Shown: positions 43,401 to 56,711 of the stretch, piece after piece
How positions within the stretch are numbered: the first letter of the stretch is position 1
Layout of the letters: every line of letters starts with the position of its first letter
Origin: Oasisia sp. SBJ-2009
Lineage: Eukaryota; Annelida; Polychaeta; Sabellida; Siboglinidae
Direction of reading: 5' to 3'
Assembly (NCBI GenBank): GCA_964017155.1
Contig: OZ024866.1
Coordinates: 21,901,320 to 21,965,319, forward strand
DNA length: 64,000 bases
The notes under the pieces: generated by a model
Databases searched by the model: none
Told to the model about the DNA's origin: nothing
The model's input: the letters and a program-made list of their open reading frames with translations, nothing else
Translations under genes and position numbers: made by a program

Positions 43401-46400
43401 GTTGACATTTTCAAATGGAACAAACGGAACATTCCCACAGGGAGTAGGCAATGTTTTCATTGCTTATTGAGCACAATATGAATTTGCGAGTTTCATGTAA
43501 ATAAAATGACTCAATTCTTAAAAAAATCTATTTTTTCACTAGTGATCACGTGATATATTTGTTCTACACACTAGCCAAAAATAACCGATTAAGTCCAATC
43601 AGGATTGTAATTTTGCCTGAAATGCATCCAATATAATATCGTCTTACAATGTCTACTGTCTTTTCATACAATGGACAACCTAAAGTAATAAAAGACACAT
43701 TTATGAATACAGCAGTTAAAACTGACAGTAGACGTCAAATTGTATTGTTTCTCAAAACTTTACTTCAGTTACAGCAATAAATTAAAAGATACTGAAGCAA
43801 TACATTTTAGGATTAATTAAAAAACCAATGAAGATATTTTGACACATGCGGTCACTGTGCTGTTATTTTAATAAAGCTCAGGTTTACATAATAGTACATT
43901 TCCTTTTCTGTTTGTTAGAATAGTCAAAATGTATACTTTGTCATCTATGTTTGTGCAAATCATCAATTAGCTCCTGACGTTTAGTTAGTTCCAGTCTAAA
44001 GCTATGTTATCAGTGGTGGACTACCTAGGTACGGGGTATTTACAATTCCCTTGAAAAGATGCCATGTACACAGTACAGCGTTCCATTGAAATAATTACAG
44101 CCAGTTAATATACATCATATAAGTATCATCAATTAAACATTGTAAGGTTAACATGAACTTATTGATATCAACTGTTGAAATAGATAAATAATTGTTAAAT
44201 ACGTATTGACTTTTGAGTTAATGATAAACTTAAATAAACCCAAAAAACAGACGTAGATGGTACATTAACTGGTACAGCATGGATAGGAAATACTGGACAA
44301 TCTTAACACAATCTGTAACATAGGCAGGCATTACTACAATAAGAGGCACATATGTATTGTGGGTAAACTGGGCATGCAAGTTCCTGTAGTTGTGTATTAT
44401 CTGGTTTTTGTTGTTCCGTTAGTTGCATGTTGCAGAAACCTCCCCCCCCCCACATTTGCTGCGCTGCTATTGGCTGCTGTGATGTCCACGTTCAGTAGAT
44501 TTTCCCAGCATGCCTTTCTCACTGGCATCATCACATATCGTCCATCGCCTTCACAGCAAAGTCAAAAATTATTTATTTTGTAAAGAATGGTTTGTTGTAA
44601 TGACTAATGACTTTATAACAAATTGTTACTTTCAGATAAAAATGTGTGACATCTGTTGAAAGTTTATCTGCCACTACATTGCAGCTGTAATTAACATAGA
44701 CCATGATCCATGTAAATTATAACATATACGGGTATATTTTATGTGAATAAATATTTCTCTGGATTATGATTGATCATATGAGTAATATATAATGGTTGGT
44801 TGGTTAGTTGATTTTATTGAATTACCAACCAGATGGTTGATTTATTAGAGTAAACAGGTCAATTAGTCTCCAGATGGATGACTCCATTACAATTTAAGTT
44901 GTAAAGCACAAGACAAGTTTAATGATACAAAGCACAATCGTTTTTGAATTTTTGCATAATAATTCCCAGAGCAGTCAAGATAGTATTCGTATAAACATGT
45001 CTCCCAGAGGGAGGAAGGTGAAATGTGATTTCCATAGTCCTAAGGATTGGCTACTGTGCTACATAACAAATTACCTTTGCATTACATTCATGGACAAATA
45101 ATAAACTGATAAAAATATTGTGGTTCGTTAAAATGCATTTGATTGTAAATATGTCGGAATAGATATTATTAATAAAAAAAAATAGAAACTGTGAGAAGGT
45201 GTCAGATAATGATTGCGTAGTTTTACAGGTGAATAAGACAGGTGACGTCACACGTTGCGTGCCATGTTGCTCACCTGTTGTGTCTGTCCAGTTCCAGTTG
45301 ACCACGAAGGTGACAGAAGCAGCTAAGAAACTGAGGACCCACCCGCGAGGTAGTGTTGTCACGGTGGTCCTCGTGAGGGGCACGGACCTCCTGCCCATGG
45401 ACGACAATGGTCTGTCGGACCCCTACGTCAAATTCCGTCTTGGAAACGAGAAGTACAAGAGTAAGGTATGTCTGAGGTGTTGGTCCATCCAGGTGGGGTC
45501 AGATCAGATTCTGTAGCCATCCAGGTGGGGTCAGATCATAGTCGGTGTCCATCCAGGTGGGGTCAGATCATATTCTGTAGCCATCCATGTGGGGTCAGAT
45601 CATAGTCAGTGTCCATCCAGGTGGGGTCAGATCATATTCTGTAGCCATCCAGGTGGGGTCAGATCATAGTCGGTGTCCATCCAGGTGGGGTCAGATCATA
45701 TTCTGTATCCATCCAGGTGGGGTCAGATCATAGTCAGTGTCCATCCAGGTGGGGTCAGATCAGTCAGTGTCAATCCAGGTGGGGTCAGATCATATTCTGT
45801 AGCCATCCAGGTGGGGTCAGATCATATTCTGTAGCCATCCGGGTGGGGTCAGATCATATTCTGTAGCCATCCAGGTGGGGTCAAATCATAGGTGGTGTCA
45901 ATCCAGGTGGGGTCAGATCATAGTCGGTGTCCACTCAGTTGGGGTAAGATCATAGTCATTGTCCATCCAAGTGGGGTCAGATCATAGTCATTGTCCATCC
46001 AGGTGGGGTCGGATCATAGTCAGTGTCCATCCAGGTGGGGTCAGATCATAGTCATTGCCCATCCATGTGGGGTCAGATCATAGTCGGTGTCCATCCATGT
46101 TGGGGTCAGATCATAGTTGGTGTCCATCCAGGTGGGGTCAGATCATATTCCGTAGCCATCCATGTGGGTCAGATCACAGTATATGTCCATCCAGGAGGGG
46201 TCAGATCACAGTCATTGTCCCAATACAAGTCCGATTTTCATTCCAGGTCCACTGCTATCACCATTCAATTCTGATTCTGAATTCCAACAGTGGAATCAGT
46301 CGCTGATTCTGGAATCGACTAGGTCTGCTTATATGATTACAAAGTCTGTGTTGTCATGGTTGCAGTAATATGAATGTGTTGTCATGGTTGTAGCACAGTC

Positions 46401-49400
46401 TTTATTGTAATGGTTATCTTTTTTCTAAATATTGTACTGTTATGAATACACTAGTCCGTGGTTTGTGTTGTCATGGTTACAGCACAGGCATGCATTGACA
46501 TGGATATAGTACATCTGTGTTGTCATGGTTACAGTACATCTGTGTTGTCATGGTTACAGTAGATATGTGTTGTCATGGTTACAGGGCATATGTGTTGTCA
46601 TGGTTACAGTGCATATGTGTTGTCATGGTTACAGTACATGTGTTGTCATGGTACATCAGTGTTGTCATGGTTACAGTACAAGCCCAAGACCCTGAACCCG
46701 GTGTGGCTGGAGCAGTTCAACCTGCACATGTTTGACGACCAGACGAGTCACCTGGAGATCTCTGTGTGGGACCACGACGCCGCCGGCAAGGATGACATCA
46801 TGGGACGGTCAGTGACATGCTCTTGTGACACAGATAAATATTAGTAATTATCAGAGTAAACGGGTAAATAAGTTTCCATATGGATGACTCGTAGACAGTT
46901 TAAATTGTACAGCATAAGACAAGTTTAATAACACAAAGCAAAATCAACATCATGGGACGGTCAGTGATGCATCGTGTCACCATTCTCAAGTGACACAAAT
47001 ATAGTTCCTAGAGTAAACCCGTGATCATTCATTTGCATGGACTCGGATCCCACCTGTGTGTTCACTGGCTGATGTTACCCTACGTGCATGGACACAAGAT
47101 ATTTAATGAAGTGTTACAAACTCTGTGCACTACTGGGGGTTGGGATATCATTGTGTATTTGAACACTGGTTTTGAGATGTACAATACTAAAAAGAGGTAT
47201 GTAAATTATATAAATTAATATAAAACAAAATAAGCACTGGTTTTAAGATGTATGGTATTAAATCTTTCTATGTAACTTATATAAATTGATAATAAAAAAG
47301 TAAACACTGATTTTTAGACGTAGAATGCAAATGCTTTATGTTAACAGTTATTAGTCATACTCTAATATACCTTTCATATGGATGTAATATTCCGGAATAT
47401 AGCTATTTAATTTAATTCAATTCGTGTTGTTGACAGGGCCATAGTGAATCTGTCGGGTCTGCGGAGGGAGGCGACCCACTGCTTGGAACAGCCGCTGGAG
47501 GACGGAGCTGGCAGGATCAAACTGCTGGTCACAGTCAGCGCCGTGTCGGGAACTGACGTGTCGGACATGTCGACGTACACACTGACGCCACTGCAGCGAC
47601 AGAGTATTGTCAGGGAATACGTAGGTGGACGACAGAATGTACTGTACAATTCTCAATAGACTATGACATATTCACCATCTCACCAATACGCATTCAGCAG
47701 AAGACAAAATGTGACAAGAACATGACTAAACAACATGATTTGTTCAACAACCCACAACACGAACATGACTCAAAACAACATGATTTGTTCAACAACCCAC
47801 AACACGAACATGACTCAACAACATGATTTGTTCAACAACCCACAACACGAACATGACTCAACAACATGATTTGTTCAACAACCCACAACACGAACATGAC
47901 TCAAAACAGAAAGCTATTGGCAGCAATGCAGTTGTTCTCATCTTTTGTAAACGCGTTTACTAAAGTAGTGCTAAGATGACATGCTAGACGGAGAACGTTA
48001 TCATCAATGGGTGATGTCTCTCTGTGTCGAATCGGTGCTAATAGTTCAAACTTGCTTTGCCAATACAGCAATGACATCACCGTGGAATACTGCATACTGT
48101 AGACATGACAAATGAAAAGCAATTGTTTGTTATTCATCATAAAACTGATATGTTGCCTTTCAAACTGTTGTCATTACAACTCAACAAGTACCTTAAGGTG
48201 TGAATTATTGACATGTGTCATGTATGTTAAGACAGTTTGGTTATCAGTGTTGTTGTTTTTAGGGTCTTCTCAACTCATTCAAAGACCGCCACAATGTGGG
48301 CTGGCTCCAGGTCAAAGGTGAGACCATCAGATTTGACCATATACACTCCATCATTTTTTTAATTACCGTATTATCCCTGATAGGGGCACAGTACCTAATA
48401 GAGGCCCACGCCCTTTTTAGTTGTGAAACAGTGCATGAACATTTCACTTTAGGAGTGATGGTAACTAGTAGTTATCTCTGAACATGGACATTTCATTAAG
48501 ATCAATCAATAAAGTGCACTTTTTTAAACTAACATGTAATTTTTGTAACTTACAAGCAAGTGCAATTTAAGCTAAAACCAGTCCCATATCAGTTTAATAT
48601 TCTGTTGAACATGAACAAGTTAAATGTTCATCAAGTAATAGTTCACTGACAATGTAAAGGTCATTCACTTGGAGACACTGTACATATTGTGTAGTTCAGT
48701 GGCGCCATGTAGCGAATTAGTTATCTGCTCTGTTTAGAAACCGATATAGCGGGTGACCACATTCACCCCACTTTTGAGACATTATTAGATGCATAGACAC
48801 ATACCCAAACCTTCCCACCCGTGCACTGTGCGTCTAATAGGGATAATATGGTATACTAAACACTGCTCTCAAAGGTTTGCATAGTTCCAAGAAACAAAAT
48901 GTTAACTATTGGTTCCAAACACGTGATATAATTTATCTGTCACATTTAGAGTTCACTCTGTGACGTCACAATACGTCACGGGTCACTGCCAGAAGAAGTA
49001 ATGTTTTCTGTACTGCAGTATCAGCACGACATGATTTTATTTGGAAAAATCAACTTACAGGACAAGATGTAACATCGCGGAACACTGCTTCACAAACTCC
49101 GGACTTCACCCAAGTAATACCTCAGTCCCCAGAATATTAATTTAGTTTCCATTTGATTGATTAGACAGCGTTACTGGTATGCTATGAATTATTGCAGTTA
49201 TATATAAAATGAGAGTGAAAATGAAAGTGAACACATGGTCTAAATTCCACATATGAATGGCTAGGTTTGATTGCTGAATATACACTTTGTTTCAGTGATC
49301 AAGGCGGAGGGGTTGGCATCAGCCGACATCGGTGGCAAAAGTGACCCCTTCTGTGTCCTTGAACTTGACAATGCGAGACTGCAGACGCGCACCGAGTACA

Positions 49401-52400
49401 AGACACTGAACCCTGAATGGGGCAAGGTGTTTGTGATGTGAGTATTTTTAAGACATGCGTCATTACAGTCTAACAACTGGTGAGCTTATGGTGTCTAGTT
49501 AATCTTCCCACCTTCTGGCTAACGACATCTGTCCACTTCAGTCCATCTGTAGCATCTCCCCAGCTGACATGTATTTCCCACAATTCACCATTCATCGTCC
49601 TTTTCTGTTGTGTTTTAATTGTTCTCAGTCCTGTTTTTCCTTGGTGGTAAAAATACAAGAAACAGGAAAGAGAAACTAACATTGTGCAGAAATCAATAGT
49701 ATGTTTAATTATTTGTGTCAGTACAAACAAAACACGTTCTTGCAGGTAGTTCTTATGTAGGTTATCTTGGTCATCCACAAAGTCCTGTTTAATGGGTGAG
49801 TTTGTTAGTTTTGTATCGCTGCAGCACTACCAACTGCCACCACGGCTGGATTTCTGTCTTGTCTGTCCACAGTTTTTACCATTTCTCCTGCCTTTTATAT
49901 CACCCTTCCCACGGTCTTCCTATCACCCACATCCTGCATCTTACTGTTGACAAACAAGTTTAATGACATCCACAAAGAGTAGAATTGGATGACGACCAGA
50001 CTCCGAAAGATGAATGACAGTAAAAAAATAATCTGATGTAAAAAATTGCAAATTTGTTATCATAAAAACACATCATTCACTATTTGTTTCCATTTCCATC
50101 AAATCTCCATTCATAAATGTGTTTTTTCCCTTCATTCTCATTTTTCCCCCCCATCAGCTATTCCCCTCTCTTCCTCAACATGTCCCGCGCAGTACACCAA
50201 TTTTTTAGTAATAATTTTTTTTATTGTGTTTATTCAGATTCCAACTCTTCCTGCACCAGGCTGCCTGAACCTCTTCTAGTTGTCCAGCACTTTGCCCCCC
50301 CCCCTCCCCGTTTGTATTTCTTGGCCAAAAATGGCTTGTACTGTAGCACGTGTTGAAAATTACATAAATTTTGTCGGTTACACATTTGTATGTTACATGC
50401 AGCAGTGAAGGTTGTGAGTTTGTGCACAGTGATAGTTTTGTGAAACACATTTGTGTGTGAGTGTCGTTGTTTCCTTCTTAAGCTTGGCAGAGTGCTACAC
50501 ATCACACGAGTCAGGCTTGCATGAAGCAATGATTGAGCCTGCGTGTGTGTTTAATCACAGACAGTTTGTGCCTCAGCTGCTAAACATCTTGTGATCAGTT
50601 TTAAAACTACTGAAAGAAAAGAACTTAGCTTTTATTAGTTCCCAATGCATTAGGTTTTTGTCCAAATGTCTGTCAACAAACTTAATTTGTGTACGAAGTC
50701 CAGTTGTGCTGATTCTGAATGTAGCAGTTTCCAAGCAAGCTCACCCACCCAACAGACATCTACGGATCAATTTTACAACTCCCCTGAAGAAAAATAAAGC
50801 CTTTCTTTTATCAGAAATTCCCAATGCATTAGGTTTTTTGTAAAATTTATGTCAACAAACGTTTTTCTAATTTTTGTAGGAAGGTTGTGGTGCTTGTTCA
50901 GAATGTTTCCAAGCAATGAGTGAAAACAGTTGAATGAAATATAATTAATGTGTTTGTGCTGCAATCTTAATCGCTTCTGTTGTGTGTTTATTAGGAAAGT
51001 GAAAGACATCCACTCAGTCTTAGAAGTGACGATCTTTGACGAAGATCGAGACAGGAAGGCGGAATTTCTGGGCAAAGTGGCCATACCACTACTTAGGGTT
51101 TGTATCAAGTATTCACAACTTATGTTGATCGTAGCAGTAGATTCAACAATTCAACCTTCAACAGTAGTGTTGATGTTTAGAACCTACCTTGACGAAAGTT
51201 GCCAACCTTGTCAAAATTGTGTTCTTTAATTTTTGATCCATAGATCCACCTGATATAACTAGTCAAACGACACAATGTACATTACGACACTTTATGAAGT
51301 TAACAATGTCATATGATGTATGTAAATAAACAACTATCATGCTCTAGAGGTAGTACAATGGTACACAGCAGTGTTTACAGATGGTGGGTTGAGAACCCTG
51401 GGTGGGGGTTGTGAGGGGGTGGCTGGGGGGTCATGAGACGTCTGCCAATCTCAATCATCAAAGACGGGGTTTGTGGGGGGTCGCACTGCACAGGTCATCC
51501 CATAGCCCTAGGTCTTGATATAATGTAACACCTGTAGATATATTGAAATAAGACATGAGTGTGTTCTATAATCAGAGAAAATAAAAAATTGTTGCACCAC
51601 ATGAATGGTGCAGGGTGACAGTGACTAAAGACCAGGGGCCGGTTTCATAGCGGCTACTTACGACGTCGTAGCGGGCGATAACCCGTCGTAAGCCTAAGAC
51701 GTCGTCAAGTTACGCTAGTTGCATTTCATGAGTCTGCTCCATAGTTGCACTTAGCTGCAGGAATGTATTTAGTAGGCGTAACTTTACGCTGGTTGAAATA
51801 TTTACGGGATGCTCCCGAAGTTGAAAATGTATGGTATGCTCCCGACACGCCCACTCTCAACATTATTATTTTTAATGTATACACTGGATATCCTTTGCAT
51901 TCATCATAGCTTCCCATTTGCTATACAAACGACAAAGGCACAGCTAGAAAGAAAAAAGGACGCTCAGACACATCACAAATACAGGGATTCCCCACCGCGA
52001 CGTAAGGGGGTCAATGCTACTGGCGCGAATGCTTGCTAAGTTGGTCTCATGAAACCGGCCGTACGCTGCATTGTCTATTCGCTGTTAGCTGCGACCAGTA
52101 GACCGCGTAATTGCGCGTAAAGTTACACGGCTTCATGAAACTGGCTCCAGGCCCGCAGGGGGGGTTGGGGGTAAGGTCTCAGGTGGTTTCCTCCAACCAG
52201 GCCAAACTTGGGCTAACGTAGGAGTTGTCCTTCTCTAGAATTAGTGAGTCCACTACTGGTTACACATTTACCCCCTGTGTGGGATCTTTTACTTCCCCTG
52301 GCATAGACACCAGATAGAAGGGACCACCGGCTTTCAGTGTCTCTTCCGAATGACACAGGCAAATGTGGGGTGAACGAAATTGCCTAAGTTTCGAAGCGGT

Positions 52401-55400
52401 GGTAGATGGGATTGAACCACTGTCCCCTCGATTGACAGTCCGGCGCTCTACCACGCGACCACTGCTCCCAACAAGGCCAGTTGTGAAACACTGTCATAAT
52501 GTAGTATTCATCCTCTACTGGTCTCTTTACAGTGGTATGTCAGATGTTCTGTTGTTTTGTATTTGAACGTGTAGTTACAATAAGTTACCCTGTGCCAGGT
52601 GCGGAACATGGAGCGGCGGTGGTTTATGCTCAAGGACAGGAAGTTGTTGGTTCGAGCCAAGGGCGCCATCTTGCTCGAAATGGACCTCATCTATAACCCG
52701 GTGCGTCTGCTATCTCTCTAGATGGCTTATTTCACTAGATAGTTGTTACACAAGATAATCTTGTGTAATTAAGTGTCAACAACAATTATAATATGTTATG
52801 CAATTAAGGAGCTCCTTTTTCTTTTTCAGACAATTTTTTTCTTTATGTATAATGCAGATGTATGCACAAGTAAATATTAAATATTAATTTTAAAATGTGA
52901 CGTGTTCTAACGAAATGAGTCGTATGTCAGAGAACTTGATTTTGAGAAAACACCACATAAACATGCAACGATGATTTTCGTCGATTTTGACTTTTTGTCA
53001 CCAAAGTATACTTTGGTATCTTTTTTGTTAATTGGCAATGCTTATTTCTCGTTTATATTATTATTTAGTACATTTTATAGCCTTTTTAGACACAGTACGT
53101 AACATTTCATGCATGAATTTCATAAAACAGAACCGATAAATCGCACTAGTTCGTGTCGCATTCTTTGGGGTTTCCCTCAACGCATGGCAGACTTATTTGG
53201 TACTACAGGAAAGCCCTGGACGTCCTCTTTCGGATTCTTGTAGTAGAAATCCTCACTGACATCAGTGTAAGCCAGTAGCAGCGCTTAATGCGAGAGGCCT
53301 GTCTGTGAACAAACGTCACTAGAGGTGGAGCTAACAGCGTGCCCCTGATTGGCTTAAGAGCTATGGGCATAGACGCAGTGCGCTCTCGCTAGCCGTAAAC
53401 ATGGAATCAATCAGGTCGCTGCTACAAAACATTGCTAAATACTCGGATTATGTTGTAATAATTTCAATACACAGCATGGTATATCTTCGACAACGAACAT
53501 GCCTTGGGAGTTTGTTTTGAATGGAGTCATAGAAGCTAAACGGCCGATTTTGGATCAACAATGTACTCGACCGTGTGCTTATGTGACCGTTAACTTCAAA
53601 TGCATTTTTCTCCATTTGAAACTTTCTACCCTAGGCTGTGTGTGAGATATGTCCATAATTTTTAAAGATTAATATATCTTCTTTCCAATGGTGTGACTAA
53701 CTCAACTTTTTTTGACAAACGACTCATTTCATTAGAACACGTCACAAATGTTTGCTATAAAAGTTGTGTTGTGTGTTAAGCTATGTATTGCCAGAAGACT
53801 CATAAACAGTTAATCTCTTTCAGTAGGTAAATACTTGCACGTTTCTGTGGGAAGCAATTAGATATAATCTAATTATAACCATAAGAAAGTCACTAAACAT
53901 TTTGTCTATTTTATACAGGTTCAGGATCCGATAGAATACTTTTTATGCAGAGTTCGGCTTAGTGAGCGAGTGAGTGATAATAAGTGCAAATGTCTGATCT
54001 GACAGGTGAAAGCGTTCATCAGAACATTCAGTCCACGTGAGGAGATATACATGCAGCCTGAGCCCAAGTTCAGGATCGCAGTAAGTGAAGACTCATTGTT
54101 ATTGAAACAGAGCTGACAGTGACAAACTGACTGTGGATACATGGTAGGACTACAGTACCAACACTTACAGAAAGGTATACATACATATCTTAATTTAGCC
54201 AAACGATTACCTCTCCCAGAAGAAGCAGAGGTGAGATTACTTTACGCTGCATGTAATGTTGGTTGGGGTGTGAATTCAAATTCGTTTTGGTCATACCTGA
54301 TAAAGTGACTGTTTCATAACGCTACAGGTAAAGTTAGCATTACTTAATTGTACGTAGTCTACAGTGGCAGTGTATTTCTTGCTGTTTGCAGCTGATGAAG
54401 AGAAACATTGAGCGGGTGTCCAACATCATCCAGGCCGTGGTGGAGACAGGGAGGTTCCTGAGAAGCTGCTTTGAGTGGGAGTCTCCTTCCAGGAGTATCA
54501 CCGCATTTATTGTAAGTGACACCCCCACGAGTATCACAGCATTCATTGTAAGTGACACCCCCAGGAGTATCCCAGCATTCATTGTAAGTGACACCCCCAG
54601 GAGTATCCCAGCAATCATTGTAAGTGATACCCCCAGGAGTATCACTGCATTCATTGTAAGTGACACCCCCACGAGTATCACAGCATTCATTGTAAGTGAC
54701 ACCCCCAGGAGTATCCCAGCAATCATTGTAAGTGATACCCCCAGTAGTATCACTGCATTCATTGTAAGTGACACCCCCAGGAGTATCACTGCATTCATTG
54801 TAAGTGACACCCCCACGAGTATCACAGCATTCATTGTAAGTGACACCCCCAGGAGTATCACCACATTCATTGTAAGTGACACCCCCATGAGTATCCCAGC
54901 AATCATTGTAAGTGACACCCCCAGGAGTATCACTGCATTCATTGTAAGTGACACCCCCACGAGTATCACAGCATTCATTGTAAGTGACACCCCAGGAGTA
55001 TCCCAGCAATCATTGTAAGTGACACCCCCAGGAGTATCACTGCATTCATTGTAAGTGACACCCCCAGGAGTATCACTGCATTCATTGTAAGTGACACCCC
55101 CAGTAGTATCACTGCATTCATTGTAAGTGACACCCCCAGGAGTATCACTGCATTCATTGTAAGTGACACCCCCAGGAGTATCACTGCATTCATTGTAAGT
55201 GACACCCCCAGGAGTATCACTGCATTCATTGTAAGTGACACCCCCACGAGTATCACAGCATTCATTGTAAGTGACACCCCCAGGAGTGTCACTGCATTCA
55301 GTGTAAGTGACACCCCCAGGAGTATCACAGCATTCATTGTAAGTGACACCCCCAGGAGTATCACTGCATTCATTGTAAGTGACACCCCCAGGAGTATCAC

Positions 55401-56580
55401 TGCATTCATTGTAAGTGACACCCCCAGGAGTATCACTGCATTCATTGTAAGTGACACCCCCACGAGTATCACAGCATTCATTGTAAGTGACACCCCCAGG
55501 AGTGTCACTGCATTCATTGTAAGTGACACCCCCAGGAGTATCACAGCATTCATTGTAAGTGACACTCCCAGGAGTATCACAGCATTCATTGTAAGTGACA
55601 CCCCCACGAGTATCACAGCATTCATTGTAAGTGACACCCCCAGGAGTATCACCACATTCATTGTAAGTGACACCCCCAGGAGTATCACTGCATTCATTGT
55701 AAGTGACACCCCCAGGAGTATCACAGCATGTATTGTAAGTGACACCCCCAGGAGTATCACTGCATTCATTGTAAGTGACACCCCCAGGAGTATCACCACA
55801 TTCATTGTAAGTGACACCCCCAGGAGTATCACTGCATTCATTGTAAGTGACACCCCCAGGAGTATCACAGCATGTATTGTAAGTGACACCCCCAGGAGTA
55901 TCACTGCATTCATTGTAAGTGACACCCCCAGGAGTATCACAGCATGTATTGTAAGTGACACCCCCAGGAGTATCATAGCATGTATTGTAAGTGACACCCC
56001 CAAGAAGAAGCCATTTTCCCTAAAACTTGTGACATGAAATAATCCGTCGCGCCCCAAAGCGCCCCTCTCACACCCCGTGTCGTGTCGTGTCGTGTGCTGC
56101 AGGTGTACCTGGTGATGGTGTGGAACTTTGAGCTGTACATGTTGCCAGTCACTCTGCTCATCATCTTCCTCAAGAACCTGCTGCTGCAACAGATCACTGG
56201 CACTCTCATGAAGGACAAACTACATGAGCTGGTCAGTCGAATTCTCAGAGCTTTTCCTTTCGGTGTTGTTACACAATAATATAGACACCACCACTCAGTC
56301 GGTCTCATTTCTTTACCGTAATACTTATAGTATTGTACATGTTTCCATATCAGTCTTATTCAGTGATTTTGCATATTTTGATATCAAAATATTTTATATG
56401 ATTACATTCACTTCTTTACTATCGTAATATTATTATTTATATATTGTCATCTGTTTAATTATTATTGTTATTGTTAATGTTAAGTAATTCCTCAATTTTA
56501 TGAATATGTACACTGTATAATACATAAATTTCCAATTGAAAACATTACTGTTCATTTGAAACACGCACATGCGCGCACAT

Positions 56581-56615
<35 letters not shown>

Positions 56616-56639
56616 CACAGACACACACAGACACACACA

Positions 56640-56711
<72 letters not shown>

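Noticed and set aside
52400..52471. tRNA gene on the minus strand
   Set aside because: A- and B-box-like sequences exist but the cloverleaf stems do not close and a SINE body follows.
54975..56189. 404-residue minus-strand frame with [12 protein letters not shown] repeats that looks like a membrane protein
   Set aside because: Antisense reading of the 36-bp MCTP array. The hydrophobic pattern comes from the repeat.
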